The position numbers were made by a program, and so were the translations under genes. DNA of 37,543 nucleotides. Origin: Actinomycetota bacterium. Its GTDB lineage: Bacteria; Actinomycetota; Acidimicrobiia; Acidimicrobiales; Ilumatobacteraceae. This document shows positions 24,721 through 32,954 of the stretch, in pieces. The stretch's first letter is position 1, and each line of letters opens with the position of its first letter. Location of the stretch: assembly GCA_005787035.1 (NCBI GenBank), contig SYCI01000017.1:1-37543 (forward strand), written 5' to 3'. The notes below the pieces were generated by a model that searched no databases, had not been told where the DNA came from, and saw nothing but the letters and a program-made list of their open reading frames with translations.

Positions 24721-27021
24721 TCAGCGGGGGTTCGGTGGGGCCGTTGGTGCCGTGGCGCACCTTTCGATTTCGAAAGCCGATGGATCGATGGTCGGCACCG
24801 GCCAGGTCGCGTCGACCACACCACGCGGAACGGTCGTCAGCGGCGACGATTCCGGGATCGCGATGGTGGTCGTGGTCCGCGGCGCTCGAGTGGTGGTCGT
24901 CGAGGCCAGCGGATCCTCCGGCTCGATCGGAGTTTCGGGCTCGGGTGGAAGCGTGGTGGTAGCCACCGGACAGTCGACGCCCGGCAACACGAGTCGTGCC
25001 CCCGCACGCGGATTCGGAGACGGCACTGGGAAGGTGCTCGGCGGCAAACCGCGCAAGGCGACGTCCATGGTCGCCTTCCAAATCGCAGCCGGGAAGGTGC
25101 CACCCTGCACTCGCGGCACACCGACCGCCGAGAACTCGGGAATGTCGTTCATCGGCAGGTATCGATCGGGGTGCCCTACCCACACCGCGGTCGTGAGTTC
25201 GGGTGTGAAGCCGACGAACCAAGCATTCGTGTTGTTGTCCTGCGTGCCGGTCTTACCGGCCGCTACGCGGCCGTCGAGAGCGCTACGACGAGCCGTGCCG
25301 CTCACCAGAACTCCCTCCAGAATCGACGTCGTGCGCGCGGCGGCGTCGGGAGTGAGCACCTGGGTGTTCACATCCTGGTGTTCGTAGATCACACCACTCG
25401 GCCCTTCGATTCGTTGCACGAAGTAGGGCTCGCTGTGCACGCCGCCATTGGCGAGCGTCTGCGCACCCGCCGCCATGTCGAGCGGGCTCATCTCGTTCGC
25501 TCCCGTCGCAAAGCTCGCATAGGGACGGATGGGTTCGCGTTCGGCCGAAGACTGACCGAGATACAGATAAGAACTGCTCGCCATGCGATAGGTGGTGTCG
25601 ACCACTCGGTCGAGTCCGGTCATGAGCGCGAGTCGACTGAACGCGCAGTTGATCGAGTACCACGTCATCTCCTCCACCGGACCGAGAGCGCGCGACACTC
25701 CTTCACCGATCACGAACGGGTTGTCGGGATCGTCAGGGTTGGGCAGAACGCACGGCAGAGTGCCGTCGAGCAGATCGTCGTTCTGCACCCCGGCCTGCAC
25801 GGCGGCCGCCAGGACGAAGATCTTGATACTCGATCCGGTCTGGCGTGTCGACAAGGCGAGATTGAGTTCGTTACGCCCGGCGGCGAACGGCTTGCCGCCC
25901 ACCATGGCCCTCACCGCACCGTTCATCGAGTCGAGGGTGACCACCGCCGCTTCCACTCCGGCCGAGTTGGCCGGCAACTGTGCGGCTTTCGCCGCCTCGG
26001 CCGCGGCCTGCACGACCGGATCGAGGGTGGTGTAGATCTTGAGGCCGCCACGGAAGAGGCGGTAATAGCGCTCCTCGTAGGTGTCGCCCAGGATGTTGCT
26101 GCGATTGAGCAGGAACGATTTGACCTCTTCACTGAAATGCGTGCGGGTGATGGCTTTGGTCTGGACGGTCTTCACCACTTCGGGGATCTGCCAACTGCCC
26201 TCACACCGTGCGTCGAGGGCGGCCTTGGCCGCGTCGGTGTCGGCTTCGCGCGGTTCGAGACACTCGATGACTCCCTGTGCTTGGTCGGCGGGCATCAGAC
26301 CCTCGTCGACCATGGCGTTCAGAACTTCGACGAACCGACGACGACTCGGCTCGGGTCGTCGAATGGGGTCGTAACTCGTCGGGGCCTGGATGAGACCGGC
26401 GAGGAATGCTCCGTCGACGAGAGTGAGTTCACTCACCGATTTACCGAAGTAGACCTCGGCCGCCGCCTGGATTCCGTACGCGTTGTTACCCAGATAGATC
26501 GTGTTGAGATAACGCTCCAGGATCTGTGCTTTCGTGCGAACCTTCTCGAGGCGCAACGCGTAGAGGATCTGCAGCAACTTGTAGCGACCATCGCGCTCGA
26601 GGCCGGCCAGATAATCGACCTTGGCGACCTGCTGACTGATCGTGGACGCGCCCTGCCGCGCACCGCCTTCGAAGTTCGACAACGACGCCCGGAAGAGGCT
26701 GCGCACGTTCACACCGTGGTGTCGGTAGAACTCGCGATCCTCCACGGCGAGCACGGCGGCGATCACTGCGCTCGGAACTTCGGTGATCGAGACGGGCTGA
26801 CTGTTCTCGAGTTCGTAGGCGGCGATCTCGTTGCCGGCGCGGTCGTACACGTAGGTCCGGTCGGCGATGGTCTCGGTTTCGGGTAGGACCACCGGCACTT
26901 CTTCGTGCGCGTTGGCGATCCGCCAGAGTCGGGGTCCGACGGCCACGACGACCGCGGTCACCAGCAGGGCCCCGGCCGTCACCACGACGACGAGTCGCAA
27001 CCACCAAGACAGAAGACGCAC
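24721..27021 (-). CDS. Class A penicillin-binding protein (transglycosylase-transpeptidase)
   Basis: A 766-aa bifunctional peptidoglycan synthase. It has an N-terminal membrane helix (residues 8-29). The GT51 domain shows EDREFYRHHG (catalytic Glu 94), GASTISQQ and the ERYLNTIYLGNNAYGIQAAA motif. The transpeptidase domain shows SSIK (Ser397 and Lys400), SIN (456-458) and KTG (590-592). The C-terminus is a Pro/Thr/Arg-rich tail from about residue 690. It polymerises lipid II and cross-links the strands on the outer face of the membrane. The start is GTG 27021, with a TACGGT box 9 nt before it. It diverges from the LLM gene at 27081, with 59 bp between the starts. Confidence 0.95.
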   Translation of the reverse strand: MRLLSWWLRLVVVVTAGALLVTAVVVAVGPRLWRIANAHEEVPVVLPETETIADRTYVYDRAGNEIAAYELENSQPVSITEVPSAVIAAVLAVEDREFYRHHGVNVRSLFRASLSNFEGGARQGASTISQQVAKVDYLAGLERDGRYKLLQILYALRLEKVRTKAQILERYLNTIYLGNNAYGIQAAAEVYFGKSVSELTLVDGAFLAGLIQAPTSYDPIRRPEPSRRRFVEVLNAMVDEGLMPADQAQGVIECLEPREADTDAAKAALDARCEGSWQIPEVVKTVQTKAITRTHFSEEVKSFLLNRSNILGDTYEERYYRLFRGGLKIYTTLDPVVQAAAEAAKAAQLPANSAGVEAAVVTLDSMNGAVRAMVGGKPFAAGRNELNLALSTRQTGSSIKIFVLAAAVQAGVQNDDLLDGTLPCVLPNPDDPDNPFVIGEGVSRALGPVEEMTWYSINCAFSRLALMTGLDRVVDTTYRMASSSYLYLGQSSAEREPIRPYASFATGANEMSPLDMAAGAQTLANGGVHSEPYFVQRIEGPSGVIYEHQDVNTQVLTPDAAARTTSILEGVLVSGTARRSALDGRVAAGKTGTQDNNTNAWFVGFTPELTTAVWVGHPDRYLPMNDIPEFSAVGVPRVQGGTFPAAIWKATMDVALRGLPPSTFPVPSPNPRAGARLVLPGVDCPVATTTLPPEPETPIEPEDPLASTTTTRAPRTTTTIAIPESSPLTTVPRGVVDATWPVPTIDPSAFEIERCATAPTAPPNPR

Positions 27022-27030
27022 AGCACTTCA

Positions 27031-27036
27031 ACCGTA
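27031..27036 (-). promoter_or_regulatory. Candidate -10 box (TACGGT) of the PBP gene
   Basis: TACGGT on the minus strand ends 9 nt before GTG 27021, which would give a leader of about 3 nt. It faces the rightward promoter at 27069-27074 in the same 59-bp gap. Confidence 0.35.
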
Positions 27037-27068
27037 CCTGCCACCTCTCATCGCTTCGGGTCACCCAC

Positions 27069-27074
27069 TACCGT
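27069..27074 (+). promoter_or_regulatory. Candidate -10 box (TACCGT) of a leaderless LLM operon
   Basis: TACCGT ends 6 nt before ATG 27081. No Shine-Dalgarno is visible, so a leaderless transcript is likely. Confidence 0.5.
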
Positions 27075-27080
27075 GACGGC

Positions 27081-28034
27081 ATGACCTCCTCAGATCGCTC
27101 CGCAACCCGACCCTTCCGCTTCGGTGTGCAAACACGCGGCATCAGCACTGCCCGCGAATGGACCGAGACGGCGCGACGGGCCGAGGACCGCGGCTACAGC
27201 TGCCTCACGATGCCCGATCACCTCGACGATCAACTCGCTCCGGTGCCGGCGCTCATGGCCGCCGCCGCGGTGACTTCAACGTTGCGGGTCGGCGCATTGG
27301 TGTGGGACAACGATTACAAGCATCCGCTCGTCCTCGCCAAGGAACTCGCGACCATGGACGTGTTGTCGGAGGGCCGTCTCGAGATCGGCCTCGGTGCCGG
27401 CTGGATGATCGCCGACTACGAGCAATCAGGTATCCCGTACGACTCGGCCAAGGTGCGCATCGACCGCTTCGTCGAAGGTCTGCACATCATCAAGGGCCTC
27501 ATGGCCGACGAGCCCTACTCGTTCACCGGCGAGCACTACACCATCACCGGACACAACGGCACCCCCAAGCCGATCCAGAAACCTTGTCCGCCCGTACTCA
27601 TCGGAGGTGGTGGCAAGCGCGTTCTGTCGATCGCCGCCCGCGAGGCCGACATCGTGGGCATCAACGCGACCATGAGTGCCGGAGTGGTCGGCCCCGACGC
27701 ATTCCTAACCATGACCGCGGCCGCCGTCGACGACAAGGTCGACATCGTGCGGGCCGTGGCCGGCGATCGCTGGGCCGACATCGAGTTGAACGTTCGCGCC
27801 TTCCTCGTGAACATCACCGATGACCCCGACGCCGCGGCTGCGGGTATCGCGTCGATGATCGGCGTCGAACAATCGATGGTCGAAGAAACCCCGTTCGCGC
27901 TCGTTGGCCCGCCGAGCAAGATCGCCGAGGACCTCCTCGCTCGGCGCGAACGCTGGGGCTTCTCGTACATCATCGTGGGCAGTGAGGACATCGACTCCTT
28001 CGCCCCTGTCGTCGAGGCTCTCGCCGGTCACTGA
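27081..28034 (+). CDS. LLM class F420-dependent oxidoreductase (TIGR03621-like)
   Basis: A 317-aa LLM superfamily protein. Segments FRFGVQTRG, ARRAEDRGYSCLTMPDHL, AAAAVTSTLRVGALVWDND, ELATMDVLSEGRLEIGLGAGW and PPVLIGGGGKRVLSIAAREADIVG match the F420-dependent family described as TIGR03621, mostly found in actinobacteria. F420H2 as cofactor is inferred from the family. It starts a three-gene operon: its stop overlaps the ATG of the next gene by one base (TGATG). Substrate unknown; the operon partners suggest catabolism of a small organic compound. Confidence 0.9.
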   Translation: MTSSDRSATRPFRFGVQTRGISTAREWTETARRAEDRGYSCLTMPDHLDDQLAPVPALMAAAAVTSTLRVGALVWDNDYKHPLVLAKELATMDVLSEGRLEIGLGAGWMIADYEQSGIPYDSAKVRIDRFVEGLHIIKGLMADEPYSFTGEHYTITGHNGTPKPIQKPCPPVLIGGGGKRVLSIAAREADIVGINATMSAGVVGPDAFLTMTAAAVDDKVDIVRAVAGDRWADIELNVRAFLVNITDDPDAAAAGIASMIGVEQSMVEETPFALVGPPSKIAEDLLARRERWGFSYIIVGSEDIDSFAPVVEALAGH

Positions 28035-29050
28035 TGGCCCCGCGGACCGTCGCACTCTGCGGCGCCGGAATGATCTCGGGCGCTCATCTGCTCGCCGCCA
28101 ATCGAATCGGTCGATCGGTCGTGGCCGTTGCCTCACGAACCGACGCCACCGCCCGTGAGCGCGCCGCCCTCGTGGGCGCTCGGGTCGTCGAGTATGCGGA
28201 TCTGCCCGCCGGGGCCGACATCGTCGTGGTGAGCACTCCCCCGGCTCGTCATCTGAACGATGCTCGTCACGCCCTCGAACGAGGCGCGGCCGTGTTGCTC
28301 GAGAAGCCGATGACGTGCACGCTCGAAGAGTCCGATCAACTGTGCGCACTCCGGCCCGGACCCCGTCTGGTGTACGCCGAGAATCTCGCCTTCGCACCGA
28401 TCGTTCGCGAGTTCGTCCGGCGAACGGTGACCGTGGGCCCGATCGGACATTTCGAACTCCGCACGATCCAATCGGCTCCCACATGGGGCGGCTTCCTCTC
28501 CCCCGACTGGGGTGGCGGCGTGTTGTTCGATCTCGGGGTACATCCGCTCGGCATCGCGGTGCTCGTGGCCCGCGCCACCGGCAACGGCGACGTCGAGCGA
28601 GTTTCGGCCCGATTGTCGGGCGATGACACCGACACCCACGCCGAGGTCGACGTGGAGTTCGCATCGGGATTGCGCGCGCGAGTTGTCTCGAGTTGGGAAG
28701 GTCCCGAAGCAGGAATCTGGGATGCCCAAGTCTCGTCATCGAGTTCGGTGGTGAGGCTCGAGTTGCGCCCGCATCTGACCCTCGAGGTCGATGGAGACGA
28801 CGTCGGCTTTCGTGGTTCGGATTGGAAGGTTCCGCTCATCGACGATTTCGGTTACGCCGAACAATTGCGGACCCTCGATGCCGGCCTCGATTCTGGGCAC
28901 GCCAGCAACATGGACGTCGAGTTCGGCCGTTGGATGCTCGAGATCGTCTGCGCCGCGTACGTTTCGGCGGCCCGAGATGCCGAGTGGGTGCCGGTTCCGT
29001 CGGGCTGCGACCGCGCGCTGACCCCTTGGCAACTCTGGCGCGACCGATGA
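28034..29050 (+). CDS. Gfo/Idh/MocA family oxidoreductase
   Basis: A 338-aa NAD(P)-dependent oxidoreductase. The N-terminal Rossmann motif is CGAGMISGAHL, followed by DIVVVSTPPARHLNDARHAL and the family signature LLEKPMTCTLEE with the catalytic Lys in EKP. The second domain has WGGGVLFDLGVHPLGIA, matching the His-bearing helix typical of Gfo/Idh/MocA enzymes. The usual reaction is oxidation of a sugar or cyclitol hydroxyl. It overlaps both neighbours (TGATG upstream and ATGA downstream), so the three are translated from one message. Confidence 0.92.
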   Translation: MAPRTVALCGAGMISGAHLLAANRIGRSVVAVASRTDATARERAALVGARVVEYADLPAGADIVVVSTPPARHLNDARHALERGAAVLLEKPMTCTLEESDQLCALRPGPRLVYAENLAFAPIVREFVRRTVTVGPIGHFELRTIQSAPTWGGFLSPDWGGGVLFDLGVHPLGIAVLVARATGNGDVERVSARLSGDDTDTHAEVDVEFASGLRARVVSSWEGPEAGIWDAQVSSSSSVVRLELRPHLTLEVDGDDVGFRGSDWKVPLIDDFGYAEQLRTLDAGLDSGHASNMDVEFGRWMLEIVCAAYVSAARDAEWVPVPSGCDRALTPWQLWRDR

Positions 29051-30684
29051 TCAGTCGACGTCGTCTCATCACCGGCTCGGCTGCGTCGGCCGCGTTGATC
29101 GCCTTGGCCAATGCCTGCCGAGATGGACGCGCTCTTCCCTCCACGACGAGTTCGTCGACTCCCACCACCGTGCCGTCGACTTCGACCACCACCACTTCGA
29201 CGACGCTGGCGCCCCGCCCCTACACCACCGCCGGTTGGCTCGCCGCCGAGAACGCCCGGCCCGGAACCACTGCTTGGCGGATCGAGGACAGGGTGCCCAA
29301 AGGTGGCGACAAGCTGCGCGACGGTTGGCTCGAGGGTTACGCCGACACCACGAGCGCGCGTCCCGGTCAGGACGTCGTGCTTCGCGTCGCCTGTGACGCC
29401 CCGTCGTGGCACGTCGAGGCCTATCGCATGGGCTGGTACGGAGGCGACATGGCACGACTCGTGTGGCAGTCGGACGAGATCGATGCGCAATGGCAACTCA
29501 CTACGTCGGCGGACCGCGAAACCAAGATGTTCCGCGCCGAATGGGACGCATCTCTCACCATCACCATCGACGACGACTGGCCGCCCGGTTCGTATCTCCT
29601 CAAGCTCGTTTCGAGCGCTGATCGACACCATTACGTGCCTCTCACGGTTCGCCGAGACGATGCCGTGGGTGGGTTGTGCGTCGTCTCCGCGGTCACGACG
29701 TGGCAGGCCTACAACCCGTGGGGTGGCTGCACGCTGTACGAATGCTTCGAAGATTCCGGGCGCTCGGAGGTCGTGTCGTTCGACCGGCCGTACGCGCGCA
29801 CCTACAACTGGGGTTCCGCCGACTTCCTCACCCACGAACTCCCACTCATCTCCCTCATCGAGGAACTCGGCCTCGACTGCACCTACGTGACCGACATCGA
29901 TCTCCACACGGCCAGTAGCGGCGACACCGAGGATTCGTTGGATCGCGTACTCGCCGGACGCACGGCGCTGCTGACCACCGGTCACGACGAGTACTACTCG
30001 ACGCCCATGCGCACGACCCTCGAGGAGGCGCGCGATCGTGGCGTCAACCTCGCGTTCTTCGGCGCCAATGCGGTGTACCGCCACATCCGACTCGAACCAA
30101 ACGCGGAGGGTCTTCCCCATCGCCAGATGCCGAACTATCGACTGGCCGGCACCGACCCGATCACCGAGACCGAACCCGAGCAGGCCACCGTCCAGTGGCG
30201 CAACAAGCCACTCGTGCGACCCGAATCCGAACTCATCGGCGTGCAGTACTTCGCGGCCGGTGTCACCGGCACGCTCACGATCGTGACTCCCGACAACTGG
30301 ATCTTCGAGGGAACCGGAGTCAAGCGAGGCTCCAAGTTCCGGCGCCTGATCGACATCGAAGTCGATGGGCTCGGGCCCGAGAGCGTGGAGCCCGACGCGT
30401 TGGAGGTCCTGGCGTCGTCACCCATCGCTTTCAAGGACAGCGTCTACGAACACGCGATGACGTATTACTCCACCGAATCCGGGGCCGGAGTCTTCGCGAC
30501 CGGAACGATCGGCTGGATCAACGCGCTCGATCGCGAAGTTTGGGACGACGCACGAACGACCGAATTCGTGCGCCGATCGACCAGCAATGTTCTACGCGCC
30601 TTCGCCACCGGACCGGCTGGTGAGCCGCATCCCAGTCGCCCCAACGCCGACCGCTACCGGACCGTCGTACGCGCCGCTCAGTGA
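29047..30684 (+). CDS. Tat-exported lipoprotein with N,N-dimethylformamidase-like domain
   Basis: A 545-aa protein. The first residues, MISRRRLITG, carry a twin-arginine motif, then a hydrophobic stretch and the lipobox ANAC with Cys24, so it is predicted to be a Tat-exported lipoprotein. A Ser/Thr/Pro linker spans residues 31-53. The rest resembles the large subunit domain of N,N-dimethylformamidase: WHVEAYRMGWYGG, the TWQAYNPWGG motif, TYNWGSADFLTHELPLI, LLTTGHDEYYS and the FFGANAVYRHIR segment. That enzyme hydrolyses dimethylformamide using iron. The small subunit is not in the window. The start ATG overlaps the upstream stop (ATGA); the frame beyond it is not coding. Amide hydrolysis is inference. 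Confidence 0.8.
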   Translation: MISRRRLITGSAASAALIALANACRDGRALPSTTSSSTPTTVPSTSTTTTSTTLAPRPYTTAGWLAAENARPGTTAWRIEDRVPKGGDKLRDGWLEGYADTTSARPGQDVVLRVACDAPSWHVEAYRMGWYGGDMARLVWQSDEIDAQWQLTTSADRETKMFRAEWDASLTITIDDDWPPGSYLLKLVSSADRHHYVPLTVRRDDAVGGLCVVSAVTTWQAYNPWGGCTLYECFEDSGRSEVVSFDRPYARTYNWGSADFLTHELPLISLIEELGLDCTYVTDIDLHTASSGDTEDSLDRVLAGRTALLTTGHDEYYSTPMRTTLEEARDRGVNLAFFGANAVYRHIRLEPNAEGLPHRQMPNYRLAGTDPITETEPEQATVQWRNKPLVRPESELIGVQYFAAGVTGTLTIVTPDNWIFEGTGVKRGSKFRRLIDIEVDGLGPESVEPDALEVLASSPIAFKDSVYEHAMTYYSTESGAGVFATGTIGWINALDREVWDDARTTEFVRRSTSNVLRAFATGPAGEPHPSRPNADRYRTVVRAAQ

Positions 30685-31040
30685 GACAGCTGATCGATCT
30701 CCCACAACTTCACACTCGATTGGGGATGGTGAATCGCGAGGTCGGTCCGATTCATGAGCCGTGATCGTTCGAGGATGGCCGAAACGCGATTACGAACTGT
30801 CTGTGGCGCGAGATGAACGGTGGCCGCGATCTCGCGATCGGTCATGCCCACGCTCACCATAAACCCGGTTCGGCTGCGACGTCTTCGTCGGTCACGATGC
30901 CACCGGTCGAGAACATCCCGACGATGATGACGTCGGCTGATCCACAAGCAGCGCCGCCGCCAGACTTTCGGCGTCGAACGTGTACGAGATACCAGATGTC
31001 AATCGCGCCAGGATCGGGTGAACCGCGACGCGCGCCGTTC
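30678..31040 (-). pseudogene. Decayed LuxR-type response-regulator-like gene
   Basis: Three fragments of one regulator are spread over different frames. The N-terminal part (DAESLAAALLVDQ) is followed after a frameshift by ADVIIVGMFSTGG and TDEDVAAEPG, then another shift leads straight into the helix-turn-helix GMTDREIAATVHLAPQTVRNRVSAILERS. It is a paralogue of the intact gene at 31073-31747. About 110 middle residues are missing and no start codon is evident. The stop overlaps the end of the formamidase-like gene by 7 bp on the opposite strand. A sequencing error could explain one shift but not the missing middle. Confidence 0.65.
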
Positions 31041-31072
31041 GTATTCGCCCGGAACAGCGTGCGCGTTGAGCC

Positions 31073-31747
31073 TCAACGTGATCGAGGTGGCACCGACATC
31101 GTCGGCGAAATGCTGCCGTCGAGGATGAGCGCGCCGGCGTGATAGGCACCGAGTTCGCGCCGATCGAGAAGGCGACTCCGCTGAATGATCGATTCGATGC
31201 GGGAGCGAACTTCGGCCTCCGGAATGCGCAACCGTGTCGCGATGACGGCATCGGATTCACCGGAGGACACAAAGGCTCCCACTGCGTGATCGAGCGCGTC
31301 GGCGTACAGCACGCTGAATCTCTGCCGGATGCTCCGGTGATCATCGTCCGAGAGGTTCATCGGCACGAATCCGTTCCGGCCGACGCGACAAATCTCGGTG
31401 ATGACGGGCCGGAAGGATGCGGCGGTCGTCTGGAGACCCAGATCGACCACGGACTCGAAGCCGAGGGCCGTGGCCTCCGGTGCCGTACTCCGCGGCTCAC
31501 CACGAGTACCGATCACACGCGGGAAGTCGATGAGCCCTTCACGCTCGAGTGCCGGCTGAACGATCATGAAATGTGAAACGGCGAAGTGGCCGACCACCAA
31601 GGCATCAATTCCGCCCGCGCCGAGTACGAGATGGAGCTCGGCGAGTGAGCACACCGGGGCCGTTCCATCGAAGCCTTCACACGAATCGAGGTGCTCGGCC
31701 GCCTCCCGCGCCGATTCGCGACGCCAGGAGAAAATGGCGAGGCGCAT
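31073..31747 (-). CDS. LuxR-type regulator with atypical receiver-like domain
   Basis: A 224-aa protein. The C-terminal helix-turn-helix of LuxR type lies at about residues 150-200 (ESDAVIATRLRIPEAEVRSR, then IIQRSRLLDRRELGAYH). The N-terminal part resembles a response regulator (MRLAIFSWRRES and IDALVVGHFAV), but glycine stands where the phospho-accepting Asp is expected, so it may not be phosphorylated. It probably binds DNA; the target is unknown. ATG 31747 is chosen because a TATGGT box ends 6 nt before it; a longer frame begins at 31786. The downstream paralogue has decayed. Confidence 0.7.
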   Translation of the reverse strand: MRLAIFSWRRESAREAAEHLDSCEGFDGTAPVCSLAELHLVLGAGGIDALVVGHFAVSHFMIVQPALEREGLIDFPRVIGTRGEPRSTAPEATALGFESVVDLGLQTTAASFRPVITEICRVGRNGFVPMNLSDDDHRSIRQRFSVLYADALDHAVGAFVSSGESDAVIATRLRIPEAEVRSRIESIIQRSRLLDRRELGAYHAGALILDGSISPTMSVPPRSR

Positions 31748-31753
31748 GGGCAC

Positions 31754-31759
31754 ACCATA
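31754..31759 (-). promoter_or_regulatory. Candidate -10 box (TATGGT) of leaderless regulator gene
   Basis: TATGGT on the minus strand ends 6 nt before ATG 31747 and fixes that start. No Shine-Dalgarno is visible. Confidence 0.5.
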
Positions 31760-31815
31760 CGCCGGAGAAGGCGTCATACCCGACAAACCTTCGTGTCCAT
31801 CACGATCGGATCCGG

Positions 31816-31889
31816 TGGGCGCAGAGGGACTCGAACCCCCGACATCTTCCTTGTAAGGGAAGCGCTCTAGCCAACTGAGCTATGCGCCC
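31816..31889 (-). tRNA. tRNA-Val (anticodon TAC)
   Basis: A 74-nt cloverleaf on the minus strand. The acceptor stem GGGCGCA/TGCGCCC, the D-stem GCTC/GAGC and the anticodon stem CTTCC/GGAAG pair fully, and the loop CTTACAA gives anticodon TAC, which reads GTA. The discriminator is A; the 3' CCA is not encoded (CCG follows). Confidence 0.95.
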
Positions 31890-31971
31890 GACGATCTCGC
31901 AGACTACCGGCGAGGACCTTGGGCCTCATCGGGTCCGACGCGGTATCCACCAGCCATGCGACCCGCGCAAC

Positions 31972-31977
31972 TACCGT
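31972..31977 (+). promoter_or_regulatory. Candidate -10 box (TACCGT) of the second sigma gene
   Basis: TACCGT ends 7 nt before GTG 31985. It rules against the longer open frame from 31919. Confidence 0.5.
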
Positions 31978-31984
31978 TTTCCTC

Positions 31985-32926
31985 GTGGCCCCCCGTCCGA
32001 GCGATGCAGAGAGCGAACTGCTCCGGCAATACCTCGATGACATCGGGGCTTACCCACTCTTGTCGGCCGAGGACGAACGTCGCTTGGCCGGCGCCATCGC
32101 CGATGCCCGCGAAGCCCAACTTCGTCTCGATGCCGATCCGAAGCCGGCCGGGCGCGAGAAAACGATCCTAAACAAGGCCGTGCGCACCGGTGATGCCGCG
32201 CGCCAGACCTTCATCCAATGCAATCTGCGACTCGTCGTCAGTGTGGCCCGTCGCTACGAAGGCTCCGGACTCGGTCTCCTCGATCTCATCCAAGAGGGCA
32301 ACCTCGGCCTGATGCGCGCGGTCGAAGGCTTCGACCACGAGAAGGGCTTCAAATTCTCCACGTATGCCACGTGGTGGATTCGCCAGTCGATCGGCCGGGC
32401 TCTGGCCGACTCGTCGCGCACCATCCGGGTGCCTTCACACGTCCGTGAGGTCTACTCACTGATCGATCAATCCACCGAGAAATTGGCCGCCGAGCTCGAC
32501 CGTCAACCCACCGTGGAGGAAGTCGCCGAGTTGTCGGGTGTGAGTGCGGAGCGAGTGGCTCTCGTCCGCCAGCACCGCCGTCCGCTCGTGTCGTTGTCGA
32601 CTCCGCTCGACAACGAGGGCGACACCGAACTCGCCGAGATCATCGCCGACGACGCCGCGATCTCCCCCTTCGATGCGGCCGCGGCCGCCCTCGAACGTCG
32701 GGCCCTCATCGAGCAACTCCGTCGGCTCGAAGAACGCGAAGAAGAGGTCCTGCGCGCTCGCTTCGGGATCGACGGTCCGCCGCGGACACTGGCCGAGATC
32801 GGCGACCTCCTCGGGGTGACCCGTGAGCGCGTGCGCCAGATCGAGGCTCGGGCCCTCGGCAAACTTCGCCACCCGAGCGTGTCGCGCGTGTGGCATCAGG
32901 GCCAGCAGGCCGCCGACGCCGGCTGA
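31985..32926 (+). CDS. Sigma-70 family RNA polymerase sigma factor (group 2, SigB-like)
   Basis: A 313-aa sigma factor with all main regions. Region 1.2 is LRQYLDDIGAYPLLSAEDE (residues 13-31). Region 2 includes FIQCNLRLVVSVARRYEG, LLDLIQEGNLGLMRAVEGFD and GFKFSTYATWWIRQSIGRAL. Region 3 starts at IRVPSHVREV (147) and includes RQPTVEEVAELSGVSAERV. Region 4.2 is LLGVTRERVRQIEARALGKLRHP, a normal -35 reader. It is probably a non-essential relative of the primary sigma. GTG 31985 is preceded by TACCGT 7 nt upstream. It should recognise promoters like those seen here. Confidence 0.92.
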   Translation: MAPRPSDAESELLRQYLDDIGAYPLLSAEDERRLAGAIADAREAQLRLDADPKPAGREKTILNKAVRTGDAARQTFIQCNLRLVVSVARRYEGSGLGLLDLIQEGNLGLMRAVEGFDHEKGFKFSTYATWWIRQSIGRALADSSRTIRVPSHVREVYSLIDQSTEKLAAELDRQPTVEEVAELSGVSAERVALVRQHRRPLVSLSTPLDNEGDTELAEIIADDAAISPFDAAAAALERRALIEQLRRLEEREEEVLRARFGIDGPPRTLAEIGDLLGVTRERVRQIEARALGKLRHPSVSRVWHQGQQAADAG

Positions 32927-32954
32927 GCCTCCTCGACCACCCTCGCTACTCGGC

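Noticed and set aside
25171-26886. A 571-codon rightward open frame antisense to the penicillin-binding protein gene.
   Set aside because: It is exactly opposite a gene with all GT51 and transpeptidase motifs. Its translation is His/Arg/Glu-rich without any motif, as expected from the antisense of GC-rich codons.
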